From Apoderus coryli (Eukaryota > Arthropoda > Insecta > Coleoptera > Attelabidae): DNA of 64,000 nucleotides. Positions 33,400 to 43,600 of the stretch are shown one piece after another; the stretch's first letter is position 1; each line of letters starts with the position of its first letter. Under the pieces are notes generated by a model. That model was not told the origin of the DNA. It made no database searches and saw only the letters and a program-made list of their open reading frames with translations. The stretch is from the NCBI GenBank assembly GCA_911728435.2, contig OU452198.1, positions 31,339,902-31,403,901 of the forward strand. The letters run 5' to 3'. The translations under genes were made by a program, and so were the position numbers.

Positions 33400-34550
33400 T
33401 AAAAAAACAAAAATAAACATCAAGGTTCCAAAACCGTATGAACAATACGATTTAAATTAGTAACACTATCAAAACAGTGGCTGATTTTATTAAAATTAGC
33501 AATCATTACACAGAGTGGCGATCTCAAGAAAACATTAGCCCTAGCATGCTCGCACCTAACCAAATAATCATGTCGATTGGAAATTCTGGGAATATCAAAG
33601 TTTAACTTCGAAAGAATATATGAACTATCCACCTCATTATGGAGAATGTTATAGATAAACATTGAAGTTGACAAAACACGACGATGTTCCACACTTTGTA
33701 ATGAAAATCGAGCTAGAAGAAATCCCTGATCGTAACCACGAGTTGAATAAGCACCATCATGCTTCCAGACCAAGTATTTCAAAACCTCCATTGTATTTTT
33801 TCTATTGACTGCTTATGATAGGAATTAAATGTGTTGTGTGTCGTTTGGCCAATCAATGATCAGACCTGGAACGGGACTTTTTCTCCCCGACAAATGAGTA
33901 CCTGGGGAACTTAATGCTTAAGGCGGCTGTTCTTAACAGATTTTCACAACTGCTTTGCGATCAGTATTGAGCATTGGTTTGGGCTTGTGATATTGTAATG
34001 TTGTACTTGTATTTAATTTAGTTAGATACCTAAGTGAATGTCACGCCTGTTTTTGTTTTTTTTTTTTATTTTCGTATTTTAATAATGGAATTTATTCGTA
34101 AATAAATAAAATGGGAACCAAATGATAGATCCATACTCTAATTTCGAGCGAACATAGGCAAAATAAAGGGTAATAAGTGCGTCAACACTCACAAAGCGCC
34201 TACAGCTTCGCACGAAGAAGTCAGACATTCGACTTGCTTCCCGAATTAAAAGTGAGTTTCTAATCAAATATCACTCCGGGAGTAAGTGATGCATTTGCAC
34301 TTTGCTATATTTAGCGATAGCTTGTGTATCTCACACCAGTGGCAAAAATTATTAAGATCGCTCTGCAATGCTAAATAATCCGACATGGCAGCAATAGGTT
34401 TAAAAATTTTAAAATCATCAGCAAATAAAAGCTTACCTGTCGGAATAAACTCGACCAGGTCATTGATAAATAAGAGAAAAAGCAAGGGACCCAAGTTGGA
34501 GCCCTGCGGAACCCCAGAGGCCATTGCAAAACAGCCGAACACCCAAATTG
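33400..34550 (-). mobile_element. LINE fragment interrupted by a second insertion
   Basis: On the minus strand: SGVPQGSNLGPLLFLLFIND and FADDFKIF (34542-34264), REASRMSDFFVRSCRRF with VRSKLEYGSIIWFPF (34267-34090), then, after a break at about 33835-34090, a C-terminal domain with YLVWKHDGAY and GYDQGFLLARFSLQSVEHRR (33791-33420). The family is the same as the 710-codon LINE at 37904-40036. It has inserted into the piggyBac remnant. Confidence 0.85.
33835..34090 (+). mobile_element. Short insertion inside a LINE
   Basis: This segment interrupts the LINE frame between the WFPF motif and the YHKQSIEKIQ region. It reads in plus orientation as non-coding DNA ending in a T-rich run (34048-34062), suggesting a LINE or SINE 3' fragment. 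The family was not identified. Confidence 0.5.
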
Positions 34551-34912
34551 AAATAACCGTTCAACCAAATAACAGTTAGAAAGAATAAACAAGAAAACAA
34601 AAAAAATTATCAGAAATTGGACAAAACAACAGTTGAAAGAGAGTAGTAAAAAGGAAAGGCCGAAAATAAATAACAATATTAAACATGCTGTAGTACAGAA
34701 AATCCGATATGACTTGTCACCAGTAGAGAAAAAGTAAAATGTTTTTCAGAAGACTTTGTCAAAGAAGTCTGTACTGAGTGACAGGAATATGCAGCCCAAC
34801 ATAATACACTTATATAATCAAGTAATGGCAGGAGTGGACTTGTTTATATGGTAAAAGGATTCGATCAAAAAAAGTTATGAGCCATTCGTACATTTTTGTG
34901 TATTTGTACCTA

Positions 34913-36702
34913 CAGGGTGTTTCTATATTCGACCGACAACGCTCTACCACAGAAAGCTCTCGCCTTTAAATATATTTTTTTTAAATTTCGTAACCGATAT
35001 GTTCTTTAAAAAAGTAATATTTCGACATAAAGAATGTTTTTAAAAAATTAACCAGGGGCATGCTATAGGGGCTAGTGACACTTTTTATCCCCCTATTTTG
35101 TACGCCACTGGAATAAATATATCATTTAAAAAATTTTTTAATTCCCTGTGAATTTTTGCTTAAAAAATGATAACTTATTATGAATGAAATGAAAACACAA
35201 AAAAACACCTAATGTGATTCATTATTGGTTCGGTCACATTTTAATTTCGCAGACGTTGTTTACAGTCCTTGTTTGACTCGAGTAGACCAAAATAGAGTTC
35301 AGTTAATGCAGAACTCTTGCGTGCGCCTTATAGGTGGATTTAGACGGGGAGAGCGGGGAGTTACTGCTACGTTACGAGAAATCAGTTGGCTCACGATGAG
35401 TGAGCGCCGAGCATTGCACTCTCTTGTCTTTTTTAATAAAATTATAATAAATCAAGCTCCTAGTTATTTATATTCCAAAATTTAGTTTCGTGGATTTGAT
35501 CATGAAGTTGATATTAGGCATAAGTATACATTAACTCCACGATTTCATATAACGGATATGTTCCAACGATCATTTTCATTTAATATCTGTCATCTCTACA
35601 ACAACCTACCTCAGGAAATAAAGTTACTGATGGAAATTAGATTGAAGTGCGATGTGTATAGAATTATTTAAAATTTTGTTTAGAATAAGTTGCGAATTAT
35701 TATTTACATTTGTAGTTTTCGGGTTTAATTTTGGTATTGTGCATAACTATTTATTTAAAATTGTTTAATTAAGGGTTAAGTGAGGAAGTCTTATGACAAT
35801 TTCGCCTTTTGTAAAATTTTTATGTTTTGCAATAAAGACTTTATTTATTTATTTATTATGGGTCTAAAGTGAACGGTTTTGAAGGAATTTGCCTCTAAAC
35901 TAAAGTCTGCAAGTGCCTGAGATACTGTCTAACATTACATAAATTTCGAAAATTTGCCATAATTCAAAAACGCCTTAAATATTTTTTTTTTAAATTTCGT
36001 GACCGATATGTTCTTTAAAAAAGTAATATTTTGACAGTCTTTTTAAAAAATTAACCAGGGGCATGCCATAGGGGCTACTGACACTTTTTATCCCCCTATT
36101 TTTACGCCACTGGAATAAATATATATTTTTAATTTTTTTTTAATTCCCTGTTTATTTTTGCTTAAAAAAGTGATGATTTTTTATGGGCCTAAAGTGGACG
36201 GTTTTGCAGGAATTTGCCTCTAAACAAATGTCTGCAAGTAAAGGGAGCCTATTACTAAGGTACACACAGTTGAAAGTAGGAATCTTTACTTACAGACTTT
36301 TGTTTAGAGCCCAATCCCTGCAAAACTGTTCACTTTAGACCCATAAAAAGTTATTACATTTTTAAGCAAAAATGAACAGGGAATTAAAAAAATATATATT
36401 TATTCCAGTGTCGTAAAAAATTGGGGGATAAAGAGTCACTAACCCCTATAGCCTGCCACTGGTTAATTTTTTAAAAAGTTTGTTTGTCAAAATATGACTT
36501 TTTAAAGAACATATCAGTCAAGAAATTTAAAAAAAAAATATAATAAAAAGGCGTTTTTGAATTATGGCAAATTTTATCGATTTTAAATTTGAGACCCTGC
36601 TACTAGACAACTAAGCCCTTTAAGGGTATATGTCCCTATATCAAAATGTATGAATTAGCCAGAGCGTTCTGTGGTGGAGCGGTGTCGGTCGAATATAGAA
36701 AC
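34913..36702. mobile_element. Foldback element with internal duplication and LINE insertion
   Basis: The left end CAGGGTGTTTCTATATTCG follows TA; the right side ends CGAATATAGAAACA at 36702, where the outer end is cut off by LINE DNA. Inside, a segment with GACCGATATGTTCTTTAAAA...ACCAGGGGCATGC occurs twice directly (about 34990 and 36000) and once inverted (about 36520-36440). The left unit is interrupted by a LINE (35183-35860). No transposase was recognised. Confidence 0.75.
35183..35860 (+). mobile_element. 5'-truncated LINE inserted in the foldback element
   Basis: It encodes only a C-terminal domain: FADVVYSPCLTRVDQNRVQL, NSCVRLIGGFRRGERGV, APSYLYSKI, then, after an in-frame stop, RHKYTLTPRFHITDMFQRSF and CHLYNNLPQEIK. 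The 3' end is a TTTA repeat (35840-35855). TTATTATG occurs at both edges (about 35175 and 35853) as a probable target duplication. Removing the insert restores the foldback sequence found at 36165-36190. Confidence 0.8.
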
Positions 36703-36709
36703 ATTTTCT

Positions 36710-36914
36710 TATTCCAAAAACCCAGCCTCATTCAGTTTATAGTAATAATTTAGTCGCATTTAAACATAGTTTGCAGGCTCATTTAGTTAATTTAAGAATT
36801 TGATATTAAGGTATTATAGTTTTAGTGTCGATTAAGTTCAATTGTTTATATTATGGAATCAAAGAATTGTCTTGTAATTGGGTGTAACCTGTTAGACAAT
36901 AAATAAATAAATAA
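36710..36914 (+). mobile_element. LINE 3' UTR fragment
   Basis: Contains CTTGTAATTGGGTGTAACC and TGTTAGACAATAAATAAATA. The same CTTGTAATTGGG...CCTGTTAGACAATAAA is at 29211-29246 in the rhomboid A intron 4 LINE. It abuts the truncated right arm of the foldback element. Confidence 0.75.
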
Positions 36915-36989
36915 GAAGGATTGTGCTTTCTTTGCTTTGCGAACATAAGCCCAAGTGCACCAAAAGCATTATTTGATGGTGGTGATAAA

Positions 36990-37110
36990 CAAGGATCACA
37001 AACACGATGTGCGCATTGAAGAAAATTTCCAAATTTTCATGCGTCAAGTGTAATATTGAATTACACACTGACCGATGTTTTCACCTGTATCATACTCCAT
37101 CAAAATAATT
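36990..37110 (+). pseudogene. piggyBac transposase C-terminal Cys-rich remnant
   Basis: Plus-strand reading KKISKFSCVKCNIELHTDRC followed by FHLYHTPSK and a stop (TAA, 37108-37110) fits the C-terminal zinc-binding domain of piggyBac transposases (CxxCxxxLC...C...YH). Upstream frames (36930-36990) show a decayed LCFLCF-like Cys pair. Confidence 0.6.
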
Positions 37111-37440
37111 ATTGGTCCAGAAGGAAATATTACAATATTTTTATTTGAATGAATGTCTAATTTCACGCATTTTACTTTGTTTGTTTTATACCCTTGTACT
37201 TAATATTATTGACACAACTCATATAATATGCATACCGCATAAAATATTTTAAAAGCCAATTGGAAGCCATCCTGAAAAAAATCCCTAAATATCGCGAAAA
37301 AAATTACTCAGACATTAATAGGTTAAGCGAAAAAATATACCACGACCCGTTGTGGCCTCTTTAAAACATCTACAAAAACAAGAACAGTTTGTGAGCGTTT
37401 TCGTTCTTTCAGTCTAACAGATATACCAATTAATTAATTA

Positions 37441-37649
37441 TTATGCAGTCTTATTAAATGCCAGGATTTGTGCATGATAACTTTCAGGTCCCTGTGGAAA
37501 ATAACTCTGCCATACCAAATTCCAAATGATGCATACGCCCATCAGAATCGTGTATAGCACAATTGAGAACCACCAAATCACTTTTTCTGTTCTAGTTACC
37601 GACAAATTACGCAGAATATTTATACCGACTAATAAACCTGCTACAGCAC
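37441..37649 (-). CDS. rho-4: Rhomboid B exon 6
   Basis: Acceptor GTTTTAG (37651-37650). It completes the HFAG|GAVAGLLVGINILRN segment and carries the last hydrophobic helix (IVLYTILMGVCIIWNLVW) and C-terminal tail, stop TAA at 37443-37441. It sits 8.5 kb from exon 5. Confidence 0.9.
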
Positions 37650-40600
37650 CTAAAACAATTTAAAATGTCATATAAGTATTATGATTAGTGATGCAACGAA
37701 TATTCGACAACTATTCGGTATTCGGCATGTTTTTTACTTTTCAAATAGTCGCTCAACTATTATAGGCTAAATACCAAATAGTTAAATTTATTTTTATTTG
37801 TTATATATTTAAGCAAAATTTATAAAAGGATATATAAATAATAATCATCCAATGGTTATTGAAGACAATTACCATCCTGCATTAATAATCAGCATCGATA
37901 ACTTTGTTAACAAGGACCAAACTCAGTTTACACAGAACCTATAACTTTAAAAAGGCAGATTTTGTAATGTTGTATGACGCTGTGTCTTTAATTGATTGGT
38001 CATATTTGGATGCTATTAATGATGTGAACACTGCACTAGATCATTTTTACAATAAATTATATTCCATTTTAGATACATATGTTCCGTCGTATAAAAATTA
38101 TAAAAGAAAATTTCCATGTTGGTACACCAGCAGCCTAATTAAAAATATTAAACTCAAAGCAAAATTTTTTAAAAAATACAAAATCACTAGAGACAATAAA
38201 GTTCTAATTCAATTTAAAAATGCGAGACGTTTGTGTAAGGAAGAGCAGAAGGTTGCGTTTAGTGAGTATATCTCTAGAGTGCAGAGTTCTCTCAATGACG
38301 ATCCTCGGAATTTTTGGTCTTTTTTCCATAACAAAACTGGAACCTCGCGTATCCCAGCCACTATGTGGAGGGACGATCAATCTTATTCTGATCCTCAAGC
38401 CATTGTCGAGTCGTTTGCTAACTTCTTCCATAGTGTTTTTCTTAAATCATCTAGTTATCTTGCGCCGAATGTTCCTGGAAGCTCTAATACTGCCAATATC
38501 GGCCAGATTGAGCTGTCAGACATATTTGCAGCTTCTAAACGCCTTAAAAATAAATTTACCTCTGGATATGATAATATTCCCTCTTTTTTTGTCCGAGATT
38601 GCATTTCTGTCTTGGCTCTTCCATTACAGTCAATTTTCAATCTAATTTTGAAGTCGGGAATGTATCCGGATCTTTGGAAGGTATCTAAAGTTGTTCCAGT
38701 CTTTAAATCCGGCGAAAAGTCTCATATTAATAATTATCGACCAATTTCTCTATTGTGCAATTTTTCTAAATTATTTGAATCAATTTTATATGACCGGATC
38801 TATACAGCTGTGAGACGTCAGATTTCACCTAACCAGCATGGCTTTATGTGTGGCCGGTCCACTGTCACCAATCTGTCAGTTATTACCCACTGTATCTCTG
38901 AAACTCTTGATCACGGCGGTCAACTGGATGTAATCTATACTGATTTCACCAAAGCCTTTGATAGGCTGGACCATGGCATATTGCTGAGTAAACTGCATAC
39001 GTATGATGGATTTCCTTCCGGCTTGATATCTTTATGCAACTCATACTTGCATGATCGGAAACAATATGTCTTTTACAACGGCTTTAAATCTTGTTTTTAC
39101 TCGGCCACGTCAGGAGTACCCCAGGGTTCTAACTTAGGTCCATTGTTGTTCCTTCTTTTCATCAATGACCTGGACCCGTGTTTACTTCAGCGTACTCTAT
39201 TTTTCGCAGATGACTTAAAAATCTTCGCCTCCATAGATTCAGTAGCAGATTGCATAAACCTGCAGCATGATCTGTGTGCTCTAGAAAGGTGGTGCGACAG
39301 TAACAAATTGTCTCTTAACATTCGTAAATGCACATGTCTGAGTTTTACACGTAAAACAACGTTTATTGACTATCCGTATGCAATCTCCACAAATAAACTT
39401 GAACGATGTCGGGTATTCACGGATCTTGGTGTTACCTTCGATCAGAGGTTCCAGTTTTTGGAGCATATGGAGAGAATGGTTGGTGAGGCATCTCGCATGT
39501 ATGGCTTTATAATGCGTAACTGCAAAGGCTTCAATAATACCTCTGCCCTTATCACCTTGTTCAATGCCTATGTGAGGTCAAAATTGGAGTATTCTTCCAT
39601 CATCTGGTATCCTCAGTATAATATTCATAAACTAGAGGTCGAGCAAATTCAACGTAGATTTTTGAAATATTTAGTTTTTAGAACCGATGGTGCTTATCCA
39701 GTAAGAGGTTTCGATCATGAATTGTTACTATCACGTTTTGACGTTCAGAGTCTGGAGTACCGAACAATTCAGAGCTCATTAACCATCTTATATAAATTGC
39801 TTAGAGAAAAAATCGACTGCTCTTTTCTGCTGTCTTGCTTAAATTTGTTAGTTCCTAGGTTAAATACAAGGTCCAATTTAACATTTCACTTACACAGAGC
39901 CAGGACCAATGTACTGTTAAGATCGCCTGTTCATGTCATGTGTTCTAATTTTAATAGAGTGTCTGATAGGTGTGACATTTTTACAACTACAGTCAATCAC
40001 TTGAAAATGGTAGCTGCAGAGACATTTGTGGTTTAGGTGTGTGTATGTGTGCGGAATTAATTAGGATTTATAAATTAGTATTTTAGTTTATTTAAGCATT
40101 TATTTTTTTAGTTTGTAATATTGTCCTTTAAATGGGAAACTGTTGGGCAATAAACGCTTTATTTATTTATATAAACTAAAGAGAAATACCAGGTTTTAAT
40201 GTGGAAACTGTAATAAAATTATTGTGAAGAATATTAAAATGTCCCCTACGCTTAGAGATACATAAATACATCCGGCAACACCGCGATGGCTATACTATTG
40301 TAATCAGATGTAATCGTTTCCGAAAACTCGCGACTCAAACTAACCAGTGACGATGCTGTACAGATTTAGGCTATAGGCTATACCTCGTCCGGGGCAGCGC
40401 TGTGTTAATTTGATAGAATGTGCTTCGCTTACGTACGCGCCCCAGAATGTTGTAGAACAAACGACTATTTACTGGAAGCGTTCGAGAAAGTAGAAAAACA
40501 TATAAATAGCCAACGTATAACAGGGGCAGACAATCAATCATGAAGTGAAGAGAGAATGGTTGAGAACAGTGTTGTGACATATAAATTATAGTAAAATAAA

Positions 40601-43600
40601 TAGTAAACATAGTGAAAATAAATATAGTCATATTAGTTCGTTTAAGTTATTAGTTTGTTTAAGTGTTTACTCTATGTGTAAATAAATAAATTAGTTTTAA
40701 TTCAAATCTCGTTATTATTTCACACAACGAACCACGAAAAACGATACATCATACACACACCGGCAAATTTAAAGGAACGCACATAAATTGGGTTGTTTTT
40801 TCGATTTTTTTCTACATAACCTTCTCCGTACAAATCTGTACGGAAATTATTAAAAGGACTAGCTAGCTAATTGCAGTTTGTTTTGCAAAGCTTCATACCC
40901 ATTTTGAAGCGTGTTTAAAAACAGACGAAAAAAAATAGCGTTTTTTTAAGAAATTAATTCTACGTTTTAATTTGTTTTAAACATTTAATTATGAAGCAAA
41001 ATTACAGGGATTATTTTTTTTCATCCCACAAGCCCTTATGACTGAAGTCATTTGGCGTCCCATACTTTTAATGACGTTGTCGATCATTTCCTGAGACAAA
41101 TTCTCCCATATTTCAATTAGAGCAGCTGTCGCTTTTTCCGTGTTTTGGACAGCAGGAATTTTTAACCTCAGTCGTCTGCCTAGCATGTCCCATACATGTT
41201 CAATCAGTGTCAAGTCCGGGGAACATGCTAGCCAATTCATTGTCGGTATCGCCACTTGATTTAAAAAGTCACGTTACACAAAGAGCCGCGTGCGGGCGAG
41301 CATTGTCCTGTATTAAGAGGAAATTGACTTCGATATGTGGGGCGAAAGATACAACGTGGTTTTGCAGAACATCCCTTATGTACCTATCTGCAGTTAAAGC
41401 ACCTCCATCAATAACCACTAATTCTGTGCGTGCCCCTAAACATATGCCACCCCACACCATAATTGAGCCTAACCGAAAGAGACAGTAGGAGTAAAATTAA
41501 ATTGTTCATTTTGTTCTCCTGGACGTCGATACAATCTTTCCCTACCATCAATCGAATGTAAGCAGAAACGGCTCCGTGAATAAAACATGACCCCATTGGT
41601 CATTATTCCAATTTTAGTGTTCTCGAGCAAAGGTGAGTCGCTCTACTCGATGACGTCTCTGAAGTTTTCGGGCTTTTTTTGGCCTATAGGACTTGATACC
41701 AACTTCTTTGAGTCTTCTTCTAACTGTACGCTCACTTATTCTGGGTCCACGCACTTCTTCCAGTTGATTTCTCGTTTGAACTACTGTTAGACGCCTATTT
41801 CATACTGTGTTCAAAGTTATAAATCGATCATCTACAGCCGTGGTTGAACGTTTTCTGCCTTGACCTCATCTTCTCACATACTCTCCAGTTTTCCTCCAAC
41901 GTATAACATTACGATGGATCGTTGATTTTGTTTTACTAAACATTTCAGCAACATCTGTAAGATCGACCATTTTCGATCAATGTTACAGCTCTAGCGACAT
42001 CAGTCCATGCTAAATCGCCCATTATGTACTGTTTCACAATCAAGATGACGATAGTAAACAAAAACAAACCAAATGTAAACAATTACTTATGAAAAAATAA
42101 CAAATTGTGATGTAGAGAAAATACGCGTTTCAAATTATTTAATGCAACAACTCATTACACTTACACATTGGGTTTGACTTTAGCTAACTTGATAAAAATG
42201 GATAAAATATACAAAAAGCGTTCATGGCTGTCTAGACCTAGGCACCACAAGAAATAAATAAAATAAATACGAGCACGTTTTTTTAGTAAGTACCGTTTTG
42301 CGATTCCGCCGCTGCAGCGCTACGGTCGGCGTTCCGCGCATGCGCGCTGGTTACCTACATCTCTTGTCTACGCACTGACGCCATTACAGTCTGATTCCTC
42401 ATTGTATACGTTGTTTACTGAGTGTTTAAGATGCCTCCGACAATCGTGAGTCCCGCCGATTGTGAAATACGGGCTGTTATACGATTTCTTAGTGCTAAAG
42501 GCGTAAAACCGATCGATATTCATCGTGAGATCTGTGAAGTTTACGGACAAAACATTATGAGTGATGGAATGGTAAGGAAATGGGTGAGAGCATTTAAAGA
42601 TGGGTCGTGCAATCCAGAACAACAGACGTGGCAAGTTGAGTAAGGGTATCGTTTTGCTGCATGACAATGCCCGTCCACATGTGGCTAATCGGACCAAAGA
42701 TCTCATCAAATCTTTTAAATGGGAAACTCTAGATCATCCTCCATACAGCCCTGATCTGGCGCCCAGCGACTACCATTTGTTCCTGCACTTGAAGAAACAC
42801 CTGGGTGGTCAGCGTCTTCAAGACGATAACGAAGTCAAAACATTTGTGATACAGTGGTTAACAAGTCAGGCGGCAGAATTTTATGAAGAGGGTATTCAAA
42901 AACTGGTGCCAGGTTGTGACAAGTGCCTCAATATTCACGGAAACTATGTAGAAAAGTAGATTAAGGTACAGGCTTTCATGTAAAAATAAAATTATTGCGA
43001 TATCTTTGCACGTCTTTTTTTAATTCCAAAACGGTACTTACTTAAAAAACATGCCTCGTATCTTTAAGGTCATACAATTTATGTTCGTTCCTTTAAATTT
43101 GCCGGTGTGTGCATATTATAACCTAGAGAAAAAGAGTGACAGACGACGGGGGCGGACAGATAAATTGAGGAAAGTTGCGTTAAGCATGACTACTGTCTCC
43201 GACGAGATACCCACCAAATATAAGGATTGTCATATCTACCTATGCGTGAAGTTTATTGGCAACCCTGTTTGTTTTTGTAGGAAATTAATTACCAGTTTTT
43301 CCTCCTACGATCGTCGCCACTTCATTATAATAAGCCCAAAAACTTCCGTGAGTATCAGTCTTTCTTTTCAGTTATTTTACTTTCTTTTATACCGGATATT
43401 CCATTAAGAGTGGACAGGTAGCATATCTCAGGAAATAATAGTCGTAGGACAATAAGCAAAAAATTCATTTAGGGAAATCGACAACGGGAAATCGCTGGAA
43501 ATAGTTTTTAGTTCCTAACTATACCGCTAGGGGGCGTAATAGATACAGTAATGCGAAAAATGCATTTTTATTGAAAATTTCGCAATATAAGTTAGAAAAA

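Larger units (their letters stand above)
32326..37409 (+). mobile_element. piggyBac remnant split by later insertions
   Basis: An N-terminal transposase piece (32838-33298) and a C-terminal Cys-rich piece (36990-37110) lie in the same orientation, flanked by a 15-bp inverted repeat, AAAGAACGAAAACGC (32326-32340) and GCGTTTTCGTTCTTT (37395-37409). Between the pieces lie LINE fragments and a foldback element (33400-36914). The repeat alone could occur by chance in 64 kb; its position supports it. The right edge is only about 30 bp beyond the stop codon of rhomboid B, so the remnant probably supplies that gene's 3' UTR. A TTAA duplication was not found. Confidence 0.55.
40754..43111 (-). mobile_element. 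Tc1-like transposon containing a nested mariner
   Basis: The ends CACACACCGGCAAATTTAAA (about 40754) and TTTAAATTTGCCGGTGTGTG (ending 43111) are inverted repeats extending about 35 bp. A decayed Tc1 transposase is on the minus strand between 42030 and 40985. A mariner (42270-43058) has inserted between the transposase 5' end and the right terminus. Confidence 0.85.

Noticed and set aside
41207..41790. Plus-strand frames of 62-93 codons
   Set aside because: Antisense to the decayed Tc1 transposase.
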